Assembly: GCA_030848705.1 (NCBI GenBank)
Contig: CM061236.1
Location: 56,873,481-56,937,480 of the forward strand
Origin: Heracleum sosnowskyi
Taxonomy: Eukaryota > Streptophyta > Magnoliopsida > Apiales > Apiaceae
Reading direction: 5' to 3'
Length of the DNA: 64,000 bases
The notes under the pieces: model-generated
Database searches by the model: none
What the model was told of the DNA's origin: nothing
The model's input: only the letters and a program-made list of their open reading frames with translations
Made by a program: the position numbers and the translations under genes
Shown: positions 1-12,498 of the stretch, one piece after another
Layout of the letters: each line of letters starts with the position of its first letter
Position numbering within the stretch: the first letter of the stretch is position 1

Positions 1-1370
1 ATTAACTCTTATGGTTGACGCCAAGAAAAGAGACACCAAGTATAAAGGAAACTACAGTGGTTTTGGGAGGCTGTACAAGATCTTAATGCGCTACCAAATA
101 TCGTTTGGGATGACATGAGAATGAATAACGAGTATTCAGGTTATAGTGCCGCATCTCCTGTTAGCCTCAGTGGGAATGAAAGAGTTAGCGACTCAGTTAC
201 AAGAATTGCTGGGCAAGAATATGATAAGACCCAGTGTACCACCATGGAGAGCCCGGTGTTGTTGTAAGAGAGAAAGATGTTAGCACAAGATTATGCATAG
301 AACCTCGAGAGTTGTATGAGTTCGACATGGAGAATAGGTACCCTTGTAAATGATTGTTTGATCAGCGGAAGAATGCGGTGTATTTCCAAATTTATTTAAG
401 AACTGGATATCACCAGTTGGAAGTTAAATCCGAGGATATACCCAAGACTGCGATTCGTACTAGGAATAGACACTTCGAGTTTTCAGCGAGGTTATTTTGG
501 GTTGACTAATGCACCCACAAATTTTTATGGAATGTAATGAATTGGTTTTGAATTATCCGTGATAGTAGATAACATGAGATGGAGAAATGGCTAGAATTTG
601 CCTAGGATTATGACTGTGAGATACACTACCATCCGGGGAAGGCCAATGTGGTGGCCGATACCCTTAATTAAAATGAGACAGAGATGGATTCCGAATGATC
701 GGGAATTAAAGGATGAGATTTTACACAAAACCCAAGTTAGTCCAACAAACTAGAAAGACAAAAGATTTCACCAACAAGCGACTAGTGACAGCCAAGACAG
801 ACAGAGAAAGTATGCGGACTAAGCCCGCGAGTATAGAGATAGTACTGCTATTGATAAGCTAAATGGCATGTTGATGAATGACAAACAAGTTTATGTTGGT
901 GTATTTTTTGTACAAACAAGATAGAGAATATGAGGTTAGAGATTCGTGATGCTAAGAGATATCCTCGTGGAAGGAATTAATGAGATTTGGAAAGAAAGGG
1001 AAGTTGAGCCCGAGATTCATTGGACCATCTGAGATTTTAAAACGCGTAAGGAAGGTGGCCTACGAGCCAGCCTTACCCCCCCAAACTTGTAGAATGGTCA
1101 TAACGGGGTTCATGTGTCAATGCTACGTCAGTATACTATAGATGCCCGACATATGTTAGAGTACGAGCAGGTAGATATACAACCTGGTCTGACTTACAAA
1201 GAACAACTTGTGGAAATCACGGATAGAAAAGAGCAAGTGCTAAGTTGCCAAGCTAGTGAGAGGTTTGTGGAAAATCAAGAAGTGGAAGAATCCACTTGGG
1301 AGTTAGAAAGTGCAATGGGAGAGAAGTACCCCCAGTTATTCCTAAGCTGATTCCGGGACGGAATCCTTTT
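1..1370 (+). pseudogene. Ty3/gypsy pol relic (RT, RNase H, integrase C-terminus), family C
   Basis: Translating in shifting frames gives eroded Ty3/gypsy pol. Around 340-500 there is RT sequence like the 'LRTGYHQLEVKSEDIPKTA' block, followed by a frameshifted 'GLTNAP' block. About 590-690 matches the RNase H end ('YHPGKANVVAD' type). About 810-1140 matches the integrase C-terminus ('GKLSPRFIGP', 'VAYEPALPP', 'HVSMLRQY'). The last open stretch, 1114-1350, ends with the 'WELESAMGEKYPQLF' block usual at the 3' end of chromovirus-like pol. Large pieces (RT palm, integrase core) are missing and stops and frameshifts are frequent, so this is a dead copy. Its 5' part lies outside the window. The PPT and LTR that follow confirm orientation. 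Family assignment is firm; lineage within gypsy is a guess. Confidence 0.85.
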
Positions 1371-1383
1371 AAGGAGCGGAGAC
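1371..1383 (+). other. Polypurine tract of gypsy C
   Basis: The purine-rich run AAGGAGCGGAGAC lies directly before TGTAATAACCCG, the LTR start. This is the position of the plus-strand primer in LTR retrotransposons. One pyrimidine inside the tract fits an old copy. Confidence 0.6.
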
Positions 1384-2110
1384 TGTAATAACCCGAATTT
1401 TTGGTAAAATTAAAACTTTTCTTATTATGATTAAGTGCATCAGTGAATAGTGAATTTGGTGGATGAATAGTGATTTTGAGGATTAAGAAAATTTTTCATG
1501 CCACCTATGTACGAGACGTAGTGTGGATATTCCGAAGTCATATTAGTGATCTACGAAGTAAATAAGTGTATGTAAAGATGATCGGAATTCAGAAAATCCA
1601 AACTTTATTGTTATGGAATATTTGACCGGGCAGTGAAGAGCATATCGATGAGATCAAGAGAGTGATTATTTAAATTGAGAATCCAAGGATTTTATATTTT
1701 ATTATTTTATTAAAGTCGATTTAAGGATTCGATTGTTGGAGTGAATAGTGAATAGTTACTATTCACTGCGAGAATCGCGTAGAATTTTATTCGCTCTTTT
1801 TAGGAAATATTTTCGAATCGTTTCAAGAGGAACAACAACAAGGATGAATAGTAACATTGATGAATAGTACTCCAAGGTGAATAGTAAAATTTTATAGTCT
1901 CCGATTGATCCTATATTTCAGCGGAAGTTCAGGAATAATAAACGGTTACTAATCGCGTAGTCAGAAATCGCAAACGAAAACGAGAATCGAAAATCCACTT
2001 GAAGGAGCAACTTTGGACGTTTATATTACTTATTAAATAAAGAGTAAGAATGCTTGAAAGTGTGGAGGCTTCCATGAGAAGCATTAGTTGATATTTTGAT
2101 TCAATTATGA
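1384..2110 (+). repeat. Gypsy C 3' LTR, truncated
   Basis: Begins TGTAATAACCCG just after the PPT. It carries many copies of a (T)GAATAGT word in both orientations, including the palindrome at 1747-1767. The far end is not recognisable: no CA terminus or target duplication is visible before an inverted fragment of another LTR begins near 2150. The right border is therefore approximate, and 2040-2150 is unassigned AT-rich DNA. Confidence 0.6.
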
Positions 2111-2149
2111 CAAAAGCATGTATTAAAATAAAGGATAAAGCTAAGTATT

Positions 2150-2698
2150 TACCAAGTCAACTACTCATCCATTACTACTTTATTTTCATCCATTTCTTCT
2201 GACAAATTTCTATCCCAACTACCCCACACGATAATATTAGACACAACCAAAGCCTTTAAACAAGTCTCCAAACAATTATTCGCATTTACGACTCAACAAC
2301 CAGATAATTCACTTAATTCATATAGCACGTATCGTCATTTAATTGTGATAAATAAATCACGTAAGTCTCATAACATCTAAGAAATAATTTTAGAAAAATA
2401 TACGACTCTCATTTCAAAGGATTTAAACCTGAAAAATATTTTTAGGTCAAAATCGGACCATTTCTCCCAATATAAAGATTTAAAAACAATTTAATCAATT
2501 AATATAAAATTAATTGAAAATTTCCAAACTCTCCAACTATTTTTAAATAATTAAACCAAGCTAGAAAATAATTAAACTCAATTTTAATTAATTAAATCTA
2601 ATTAATAATTAATTATTAAGAATTAACTGATTAAAAGAATTAATCAATTAATTAAATAAATTAATTATTAATAAAAAATAATTAAATTTAATCAATTT
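2150..2698 (-). repeat. Inverted fragment of gypsy LTR family A
   Basis: The reverse complement of this stretch follows the middle of LTR A (about 25260-25790), for example the blocks around 'GACAAATTTCTAT', 'TTTAAACAAGTCTCCAA' and the AT-rich TTAATTAA tract. Divergence is clearly higher than between the two LTR A copies in this window, so it is an older insertion. It abuts copia 1 RT at 2698/2699, cutting it after the RT active-site region. Neither true LTR end is present. Confidence 0.75.
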
Positions 2699-5225
2699 TC
2701 GAGATTCCCTCTTTCACTTGTTTAACTTGTAATCCAAGGAAATATGTGAGTTCTCCCATGATGCTCATTTCATATTTGTTTTGCATAAGTTTGGCAAACC
2801 TTTTGCAAAGTTTCTCATCTGTAGACCCAAAAATTATGCCATCTACATAAATTTGAACAAGTATACTAGATCCATTAACATTTCTAAAGAAGAGAGTTTT
2901 ATCAACATTACCTCTAGTGAAGTGATTCTCTAAAAGAAACTGTGAAAGAGTGTCATACCAGGCTCTAGGTGTTTGCTTCAGTCCATAAAGTGCTTTGAGT
3001 AGGAAATAGACAAACTCTGGATAATTTAGATCTTCAAAACCAGGAGGTTGACTGACATACACCTCATCTTCCAATTCCCCATTCATAAAAGCACTTTTGA
3101 CATCCATTTGGTAGACTTTGAAATTGGCATGGGCTGCATAGGCTAAGAATATTCTTATTGCCTCCAGTCTTGCAACAAGAGCAAATGTTTCATCATAATC
3201 AATTCCTTCCTCTTGAGAGTAGCCTTTGGAAACCAGTCTAGCTTTATTCCTTGTCACAATGCTATTTTCATCCATCTTGTTTCTGAATACCCACTTTGTA
3301 CTTATAACACTCCTGTTTTTAGGTTTGGGTACCAGCTTCCATACTTAGTTTCTCTCAAATTGGTTTAGCTCTTCCTGCATAGCTAATACCCAATCTGGAT
3401 CTAGAAGAGCATCTTCCACTTTCTTTGGTTCATCTGGTAAAAGAAAGCTACTGTATAAACATTCATCTTGAGTGGCTCTTCTAGTTTGGACTTTTGTAGG
3501 GGCATCACCAATTATCAGTTCAAAGAGGTGATCTCTTGTCCATTTTCTCTGAGGTGTCAAAGGGGGCCTTGAAGAAGTTTTCTCATTGTCATGATTATGA
3601 TCATGCAAGTTTGATGTTAAGTTTTGACTTAGAGAAACTCCCCCTGAGTTTGTTGGGTTTGACATTCTGTTTTGTGATCCTTCAACGGATGCCTCAAAAT
3701 GACTTTCAACGGATGCATCAAGTTGGCTTTCAACGGATATGACATTTTGTCTTTCAACCAATGCTCCATTTAACCCTTCAACAGATGGCGCCAAAGCACT
3801 TGTACTTTTTGAGTTGTCCATTGTTGAGACATTGACTCTTGGTGGAACTTCTTCATTTTCTTGATCATTGACTTCATCATCTTCTCCATGATATAGTTGA
3901 CCCTCAACCTCATTCTCAAACATGAGAGTTTCATGATATAGTTGAACTTTTGCATCATCAAAAACAACATGTACAAATTCCATAACAATATTGATTCTGT
4001 GATTGTAGACTCTATAGATTTTTCCAGCTGCATATCCAACAAAAATGGCTTCATCTGCCTTTGCTTCAAATTTTCCAAGATTTTCACCTTGGTTTCTCGA
4101 TACAAAACACTTGCATCCAAAGACATGTAGAAAGTCCAATTTTGGTTTCCTTTTCTTGAGCAATTGATATGGAGTCATTCCTTTTGCTTGATTTATCAAG
4201 GAAATGTTCTGAGTGAAACATGCAGTGTTAACTGCTTCAGCCCAAAAGTAAGTAGGTAACCTTGATTCATCTAGCATTGTTCTGGCAGCTTCAATGAGTG
4301 TTCTATTTTTTCGTTCTACCACTCCATTTTATTGTGGTGTCCTAGCTGCAGAAAATTCATGAACAATTCCATTTTATTCACAAAACAACTTCATGCTTGA
4401 ATTTTTGAACTCAGTGCCATTATCACTCCTGATTCTTCTGACTTTTTACTCATGATGATTGTTTACAACCTTGATGTGATTGATTATGATTTTATTTGCC
4501 TCATCCTTTGAGTGCAAAAAGTAAGTCCATGTAAATTTAGAAAAACCATCCAAAATCACAAGGCAGTATTTCTTCTTTGAGATTGACATTACATTAACTG
4601 GTCCAAATAAATCCATGTGTAGAAGTTGTAGAGGTTGATCAATTGATGACCCTGCCTTGCTTCTGAAAGAGGCCTTCTTTTTCTTCCCTTTTTGGCATGC
4701 ATCACACAATCCATCCTTGGAAAACTCCAATTATGGAATACCTCTTACAAGATCTTTCTTCACCAAGTCATTCATAGACTTGAAATTCAAATGTGACAGC
4801 TTCTTGTGCCACAACCAACTTTCATCCTTGCTTGCTTTGCTGAAAAGACAAGTGACTGTATCTTTATTTGTTGAATTGAAGTCAGCAATGTACACATTTC
4901 CCTTTATGTAGCCTGTCAACACCACATTGTTGTCCTTTTCGCTTGAGACAACACATGCTTCTTGTGAAAATGAAATTGAAAAACCTTTGTCACACAGTTG
5001 ATTAATACTTAGTAGATTATGCTTGAGTCCATCAACCAGTGCTACTTCATCAATGATGACATTTTCTTTTGCAATCAAGCCATATCTATTTGTATATCCT
5101 TTGATGTCATCTCTAAAGGTAATGCTAGGGCCAACTCTCTCCCTGAACTGTGTGAGCAGGGTAGAATCTCCAGTCATGTGCCTAGAGCAACCACTATCTA
5201 GGTACTATAGATTCCTTCTTTTTCC
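2699..5225 (-). pseudogene. Copia element 1 pol (protease, integrase, RT), truncated and stop-ridden
   Basis: Ty1/copia pol read on the minus strand: protease core (DSGCSRHMTG), GAG-pre-integrase zinc motif (H..H..CDACQKGK), integrase core ([23 protein letters not shown]), an IN-RT linker, then RT ([22 protein letters not shown]). Protein similarity to copia 3 is high. From protease to RT the frame is mostly continuous but broken by TAA codons at 4731-4733, about 4446, 4374-4376, 4329-4331 and about 3345; most are single changes from Gln or Glu codons. The RT active site reads YVDG instead of YVDD, removing a catalytic aspartate. The 3' part of RT and all of RNase H are lost at 2699, where an inverted gypsy LTR fragment starts. 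The linker (about 3680-3790) carries five TTCAACGGATG-like repeats. Confidence 0.92.
3637..3650 (-). other. GGGGGAG tract in copia 1 integrase-RT linker
   Basis: On the element's sense strand this reads AACTCAGGGGGAGT, encoding the NSGGVS segment between integrase and RT. The same tract sits at the same place in copia 2 and copia 3. Its core equals that of the 3' PPTs. A role as an internal plus-strand priming site is inference. Confidence 0.4.
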
Positions 5226-5245
5226 CTGCACACATCACAACCAAA

Positions 5246-7690
5246 TCAGGTTGATTTTGGTACCCAAGTTTCCGTGGGTCCTGTCTTGTTAGCCTTTACC
5301 TTATTTCTCATGTCAATTTGCACTTTAGGTTTTGATTGATTTAAATCAACCTTGACCCTTGGTGTTGACCTTTGAGACATATCTCTTTGTATGTTCTCAG
5401 ATGCATAAATGTTTGATGCAGGCATTTGTGAATGTTGTGCATACATAGTGCTCAAGTTTGGCATGTTCCATGGCATTTGTGGCATGTTAAATGCATTCAT
5501 GTAAGGATTACGAACAAATGGCATGTTAGCATACAGATTGGATGCATGAGTATTATGAGCAAACATATTAGGCATGACAAGCATAGGAACATTGGGCATA
5601 GGCATAGACATTTGAACATTTGCACGTTTAACAGACTTGCAGTTAGTAGACAAATGATTAACACTACCATAATTAACACATGTCTTTCTTGGAGCATATT
5701 TATCAGGAATGTAATTTTTTTGTTTGTTAATGCCTACTTTACCATTTCTTTTTTTCTTCTTTTTGACTCCAGCCTTAACCTCAATGTTTTCTAATTTGTC
5801 CTTAAATTGTTTGTTAGACAAATGATCTATGTTCACTTTCTCAAATTTCTTAGAGTTGCTACTTTCTCCTTGAACAAAGTTCTTACTGGTTGGACCATAC
5901 TTACTGTTCAATTTCTCAAGTTTTTCTTTACTGATGATGGCTTCATATTTCAACGGATGATTCTCATCCGTTGAAGAGTTATCTTTCAACAGATGGTAAC
6001 TATCCGTTGAAGCATCATGAACTCCTAGATTCTCAACAACAACATCTAGCTTCTTTTTCTCCTTATTCCAGGTTTCTTTACAGAATGTTTCCATTTCTTG
6101 AACTTTAATAATGTTGGTTGCAACATTCTTGGCATCATTCTAAGTAGAAATTATTTCCTGTTCTTTTGCTAACTGATTTTTGAGAATTTCTTCTCTTTTC
6201 AATACAGCTAGCAGTTCATTCTTAGCATTCTGAAAATCTAACCTCATTTTCTCAAACTCAATGAATTGAGATTCTAACACAACATTCCTATCACTTAAGA
6301 ACATATTAGCATCTTTAATGTTAGTGTTCTCTTTGGTAAGTGATTTAAGAGTTACACGCAAATGGTACACTTCAGTAGACATTTCATTAATGGTCCTATT
6401 GCATTCCTCTTTAGAAAGCTCAGTGAGGTTTGTAGTGATTACCTGATTGCTTGATGAACTTGCTTCCTGCTCAATTGAATCAGCCATAAGTGCAAGGTTT
6501 ACATACTCAGTGTCTTCATCTGAATCATTCCCATCAGCAGCCCAATCATAGTCCTGAGTTATGAATGCCCTTTCCTTTCTGAGAAGCTCAAAGTATTTCT
6601 TCTTGTAGTCCACAAGCTCAAATTTCCTGTCTTTCTTCTCAGTTTTAGGTTTCTTGCATTCACTTGCAAAGTGACCTCCAATTCCACAGTTAAAGCACTT
6701 GAATTTAGACCTTTCAACAAAGTTTTTGTTTGGTTGAAAGTCTTTCTTTAAATGGTTTGGTCACTTCAGGATTTTTCTTGAACTTCAGCTTAGAGAATCT
6801 TCTTGACAGAAAAGCTAAGTGCACATCTAGATCATCCATCACATCCTGATTGGAAGATTCACCTTCCTCATACATCTTTCCCTTGCCTTTGCTTGATTCA
6901 CCTCTACCTTCACAAACATCACTATTTGGTGTAGCTTTAGCAGTTTCCTTCTTCATGTCCTCAACCTCCTCCACACTAGCAGCTAGGGCTACAAATCCAC
7001 CTTTCTTCTGGACCTTCTCAATTTCTTCATCTTGCTCCATTTCAAGCTCATAAGTCTTTAATGTTTTATAAAGCCTCTCAAGAGTAAAGTCCTTTTACTC
7101 TTGAGTGTTTCTCAAAGAGACTGTCATAGGCTTCCATTATTTGGGCAAGGCTCTTAGAAACTTGAGATTTGAGTCCTTGGTTTGATATACCCTTCCATAA
7201 ATTTCAAACCATTTAATAATTTCTGAAATCTAATAAAAGTATCATTCAGAGATTCACCACTTTTGAAATGAAAGTGTTCATACTGTTGTATGAGAAGTTG
7301 CATCTTGTTTTCTCTAACTTGCTCAGTTCCTTCACATAGAGTCTGAATTGTATCCCAAACTTCCTTCGATGTAGTACAGTTAATGACATTGTCAAACATA
7401 TCACTTTCTAGACCATTGAATAGAATATTCATGGCCTTTTTGTCTTTGTGCATTTCAGTGATGTCTTCCACTATCCAGTCTGATAGCAGTTTAGGAATTG
7501 TGTCCTGAGCTCCTTCTCCCTGTTGAGCAATTGCAGTGTTTGGCTTCATTGGTACATGAGGACCTTTTTCAATGCAATCCACATAACCTTCATCCATAGA
7601 CATAAGGTGCAGATGCATCTTTACTTTACGGTGAAAGTAATTGTCTTTGTCCAGAACTGGTATCTTCACTCCATTATCCTTCTTTCCCAT
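5246..7690 (-). pseudogene. Copia element 1 gag, broken
   Basis: Four adjacent open pieces (7690-7154, 7040-6714, 6613-6140, 6094-5246) together follow the gag of copia 3: N-terminal UBN2-like capsid region (KIPVLDKDNYF, VWDTIQTLCEGTEQ, LLIQQYEHFHF), a charged middle with coiled coil, and a C-terminal zinc-knuckle region (CVNYGSVNHLSTNC, where Tyr replaces the second Cys). Frameshifts separate the first three pieces and a stop the last two. The frame ends WVPKST then TGA; protease follows in the -1 frame, as in copia 3. The start ATG at 7690 lies 48 bases beyond the tRNA-primer site. A perfect hairpin of the element's repeat word lies at 5949-5975. Confidence 0.9.
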
Positions 7691-7737
7691 GATTCTAATT
7701 GTATTTGATCATTAAACTTCTTGTATGTTAGAAGCTT

Positions 7738-7749
7738 GCTCTGATACCA
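7738..7749 (-). other. Primer binding site, initiator tRNA-Met
   Basis: The minus strand reads TGGTATCAGAGC, the standard complement of the 3' end of plant initiator tRNA-Met, two bases inside the LTR end. It sets the minus orientation and the LTR boundary at 7752. Confidence 0.92.
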
Positions 7750-7751
7750 AT

Positions 7752-8291
7752 TGTTATTCCCTGACAATGTAATCACATGATTGTAGAAGAGGGGTTGAAT
7801 ACAATCCTTTCAATTTCCAATTCTTTTTGCAGACAAAGATAATCTTAGAACATAAATATGAAATTGCAGTAAACAAATAACACAAGAATTAAAAATTCCG
7901 GTGGATTGATTGTTCCACCTGAGAGATTTTATTTGAAGAAATCTCTGTGATGTTTAGAAGTAAACACACAGCTGCAATTACAATATTTTTGCTTCAGCAA
8001 TTTACAAAGGAATATTGCTTTAGCTCTAACAATTGAAATATATCCTAACTGACAGCTGCATTCCTATTAACTAGGAACCGACAAAATAAACTTCCTTCTT
8101 TAACTAGACTCCATAAATAACTCGAAGTTGTAATCCTGATCAACTTCCAGTCCTGATGATAACTCCTGATCACAGTCCTGATAGTAATCCTGATAGCAAT
8201 CCTGATACTGACGCTCGTGCAATACTGATGACATCAGCAATCCTGATCAGTTGAGTCTAGATCCTGATGATCATTGAATCCTGATCTAACA
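7752..8291 (-). repeat. Copia LTR between env-C and copia 1 gag
   Basis: A 540 bp LTR with TGTTA...AACA ends: PBS on its left, and on its right a PPT (GTGGGAGAT on the minus strand) and the end of an env-like ORF. On the minus strand it is therefore both the 3' LTR of the env-C element and the 5' LTR of copia 1. It holds about ten ATCCTGAT words between 8130 and 8290, as env-C does, whereas copia 1 gag-pol carries a different word. The end near the PBS resembles the copia 3 LTR (the G-run hairpin, then GTTGAATACAAT). Confidence 0.85.
7779..7806 (-). other. Conserved U5 hairpin with G/C-run loop
   Basis: Stem GATTGTA / TACAATC (7 bp) around loop GAAGAGGGGTTGAA. The same fold with different stem sequence is present in the copia 2, 3 and 4 LTRs. 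Confidence 0.55.
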
Positions 8292-8302
8292 ATCTCCCAC
8301 AA
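8292..8302 (-). other. Polypurine tract of the env-C element
   Basis: The minus strand reads TTGTGGGAGAT directly before the LTR start TGTTAGATC. Position and composition are those of a 3' PPT. Confidence 0.65.
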
Positions 8303-8401
8303 TCTCATACTTTGTAAAATAAAGTATAGATTCCTAGATTCAATGATGCCAAAAACTTATTTACAAAATGTACAAGTATTTACAGCAGCAAACTTATCTT
8401 T

Positions 8402-11400
8402 TTAGATTTTCTGGTAGAACAAATTCATCTTCAAGAAGTTTGACAGTAGATTTTCTTTTTTGTCTTCAAGAATCTGAATTAGTCTTTCCTTAAGATCTTT
8501 GAGTTCTTCATTCTCCTCATTTATCTGGTAGATAGCTGCTCTGAGATTCTGTATAGAACTTCTCTGTAGACTATGTTCTTCAACCAGGAGATAAGCAATT
8601 TCCTTCACATCAGGATTAAAAGTAAGTTGATTCATGCCAAAGGACATTTCTTTAACAGCAGTGCCCCTTTGCATTTCCACATCTTGACCTCTCAGATTGA
8701 AGTACATGGGAGTATAATCACCAATGTAATTTCTTCATTCATCAAGTCTTCTCCTTATAGTTGACAGAATCATATCTGACCATTCCTTGCACACTTTATT
8801 TTTCCATCTAAGCAGATAGTGAACATATTTCAGTTCCTTTGTGGTCTTAACCAGCAGCTCTTGAATGGACATAATCTTCACACTACCATCTTTCATAAAG
8901 TACAGAAGTTTCTCTTTCTTTTCAGTACCATCATGACAATCTATAACTATATCAACAACTAATAAATTGTTCAGGTGTTCAGAAGTTAAGTTACCTCCAA
9001 TATCAGTCAAAGAGTGAGGGTCAACATATGACATGTTCAGAAACTCAGCATCTTTGTGACCTATACCTCCTCTTGAATTATGTGGCATCTACTTTAAGCT
9101 TGAAAACATTTGTAACCAGAGTGCTTTAGATCTTTGTGAATTAGAAAAGTCTGCAACACTGGAGACATTTGTTATAATTCCACCAAACTGATAATTGATA
9201 GGTCTATCACACCTAATTGTGTCAATATGTTTCCACTTCTTGTCTTTTTCCTTATCAAGAACATAGCTCTTTTCTAGCTGAGGTTGTTGTCTTCTTGCAT
9301 TTCTCCACAACCTCCTATTTGAATTTTTAAGCTTTTGCACATAGAGCTGAAAATCTCTATTAGTTGTTCTTGATACTTCTCTTCTTCTGACTTCTTCTTA
9401 TACTTCTTCATTATGAGAATCAACCACAGTAGATAAAATTAACAAACCAATCTCTTGTAGAATTTCAGATTCATCAGGATCTTGAACAATGTCAGGAACA
9501 ATGTCAGGATTAGAATCTTCAATTTGAGTTGTATTACTGATGATATTTGATTGTCTTGGTTTTCTTCTCAATTGAGGTCCTTCATCTCTTTCTTGATCTT
9601 CTTCCTGAATGATAGTCCTGATAGCTAGAGTATCAGGAGCTCTTGGAGTTTGAGAAGCATCAGGAATTTCTTCAATTCTTACACCTCTAGACCTTGTATG
9701 TCTAGGCACTGTTTGATTAGACCTCCTCCCTCTTCTTGCACCTCTTCTACCTCTGCCTCCTCTACCTCTAGCAGGAGCAGGATTATTAAAACTCTCTATC
9801 ATTTCTCTTTGTTGACTTAGAAATTCTTCATGTGAGAGATCAGGATATTCTTCACTAGCAGTAGAAAGTGCCTTTCTTGCAAATAATTGTTGAACTCTTT
9901 TATCAGTATGATAAAGAGTAAGAACATTACCATCTCTTGTCTTGAACTTCTGGAATAGATTTATAGCATCTTCAGGATTTTCAATGAGAACATCTTCATC
10001 ACCTTCAGGAATTGTAGATAAGATTCCATGACCAGGTGTCAGGATTTGATCAGACGTCAGGATTTGATCACCTGTCAGGATTTGCTCTTCCGTCAGGATC
10101 TGAAATTTCACCAATGTCCTTACTGTTCTAACTCCAGAATCAGAAACATGAGTTGACTGCATGGATTGACTTTGAGAAGTTTGAATTGTAGACTTCACCA
10201 TAGCAGCATTAGAGGTTCCTCCTTGTAGTACCATGTCATTACCATCATTTCCAGTATGATCATCATCATTATCTCTTCTCAATACTAGATCAGGTGTACA
10301 TTTTGACTGACTTACCTTCTCCCCCTTTTTGGCATCAGGATTTGATAATAAATTCAAAATCAAGGAAAGAGAGGCTTGAATGTCAGTTACCTTAGAACCT
10401 AATGAATCAATTCTGGTGTTGATGTGAGACTGTTCAGAAATTATTGACTTAACTTGGGATTCCAATACTCTTAGTTGAAAAACAGTAGGTGCCTTTGTCA
10501 AGCTATTGGAAATATCAGTCCTCACAAGTTCAGTAGCAACCTTCACAGAATCGATTTCATCCTTGAGGCTCTGGGATAAAAGAGTTGTAGCCTTCAAGTG
10601 ATTCTTCACATCTTCATTCTCAATCAAGATTGCAGCATAAGAAGCATGGTTCAAAGCACATGAATAACTGACAGAATCTTCAGACCTGTACCAGTCATTT
10701 TCCCATTCATGTCTTAGCTGCTCAGCAGGATCAATCGCAGAAGGACCAGAAAAGTCGTGTCTTTGATCTTTTCCTGTAGGAGCCTTGCCATCCATGAAAG
10801 TGCTTGAAGAACCAAAGTTAGTTCCAAGACTAGATTTTAGTGTTGTAGCAAGCCGATCCTTCTCAACATCATTATCATCATCAGAATCATCATCATCACT
10901 ATCTCCAGAATCATCAGCATCAGGAATAACAACTCCTTTAAATTTATCTTTGGATTCTGAGATAGGATCTTTCATTGGCCTTGAGCTTAGTGGTTGAATA
11001 GGATTGGCTCAGCATCAGGAGCACCACTAGCGTCAGGAGCAACACTATCAGGAATTGAAATGCTTGCATCAGTATTTTCTACTAATGGTTCTTGTGTAAC
11101 TTGAGGTTCAGAAGCTGCTTCAACACTTTGAGTTGGAGGTTCTTGTGTGATTCCCTCAATGACAGTGTCCTCAACCAAAACTTCCATGTCAGGAATATCA
11201 GAAGACCCTTGAGCATTGTCGGGAAACTTCTCAGAAACTGTTGCTGTCTTGCCTGCATCTTCACATTGAGAAGATGGTTCTTGTGTGGCTGGAATGTAGA
11301 TGTCTTCATTCTCCCTTTGAGAAAATGGTTCTTGTGTGACCATTCCTTCAGCATTGCCTTCACTCACACTTTGAGTAAGTGGTTCTTGTGGGGCTGGATC

Positions 11401-12498
11401 ATCAATAGCTGTTGAACCACTTTGAGGTTCAGGTTCTTGTGGGCTAGATCCCTTCAGTTTCTTCTGTCTTTTGAACACAAACTCATTTGCCTTCCTTTTC
11501 TTATCCATGGGATGAGTAAACCCAAGCTTGGAAGCAGCAGCACCAAGCTTCTCCCATGAAATTTCCAAAATTCTTGATGTGGAGAAGCCTTGGCTGGTGA
11601 GTCTGAGATTGACAAAATTTGACTTGGTGCAGCATCAGGATTACCAACGTCAGGATTTGCTTGAGCATCAGGATTTGACTGCTCATCAGGAATTGAAATG
11701 TCCTGACCATCAGTATCCTGTTTCTTCAATGAAATATGATACCTTCTTTTTAACAACTTTCTTTTCTTCTGTGGTTTAGTAGTTTGTGCCACAGCTTCAC
11801 CAGCAGTATCAGCAACTTCCTTGTTCAACTTAAATTTGGAGGATATAGGCATGTCATCCTCAGAATCAGTTTCATCCCTTAAAACCAACTTTTTTTTCAC
11901 ATTAACAACCTCCTCAAACTTATCAGCCTTCTTCACCAGGACCCCTTGTACACCCCCTTTTGACTTCTTTTGAGTGAGTGGTGTAGAAGAGAAATCCTTT
12001 GAACCTGATTGCCTTCCAGACACATCAGTTCTAGCTGATTTCTTTGATTTTACAACTGCAGTCTTTTGAGAGACAATAGAGGTGGTTGTAGAGTGTTTTG
12101 AGTGTTTGGGAGGGATTCTTGTGTCAGGAACAAGGTGTGATTGGCCTTGCCCCATAATATCAGAAACTGATCCATAACAAGTAGGCATTTTCTCATTCAA
12201 GAAAAGCCTGACCTCATCAGGAATAAAGGCATTGCCTTGAAAACCATTTGCCTTATCACTGTTGACTAATGACTTAATATTATTCTCAGTAATTCTACAA
12301 ATGGGTAGAATCACATCCTCATCAAAAGTAACATTAGGACATAAGTGATTAAAAATGAGCTGGAAAAATCTAAGAAAATAGACAGAGCCTAACTTATCTG
12401 ATTTCCTATCACTTAAAGCTTTTAAAACAAAATTACCATAATCAAAAACAGTAGAGTAGATAAGAGAGTACCCTATCTTGAGAGATCATGATGGTAGA
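8402..12498 (-). pseudogene. Env-like ORF of a sirevirus-type copia element (env-C), broken
   Basis: A run of minus-strand open pieces (12314-11454, 11568-10987, 10975-9398, 9340-9089, 9088-8735, 8707-8402) lies where sireviruses carry an ORF downstream of pol. The readable frame extends from 12314 up to 12498, where copia 2 interrupts it; this upstream part has a block like 'YFLRFFQLIFN' that matches 'FYPRFLQLILN' in the copia 2 env-like ORF. Next come Ser/Pro/Gln-rich sequence, a coiled-coil segment, a KKGEK motif (about 10320), QILT repeats made by the ATCAGGAT word (about 10035-10100) and an Arg/Gly-rich patch (about 9720-9775). Two frameshifts and three in-frame stops (9398, 9089, 8735) kill it. 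I see no convincing signal peptide or membrane segment, so 'env' is positional only. Confidence 0.75.
10317..10330 (-). other. Internal polypurine tract in env-C
   Basis: The sense strand reads AAAAAGGGGGAGAA, encoding KKGEK just after a coiled-coil segment. The tract occurs at the equivalent place in all four env-like ORFs of the window. Confidence 0.45.
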
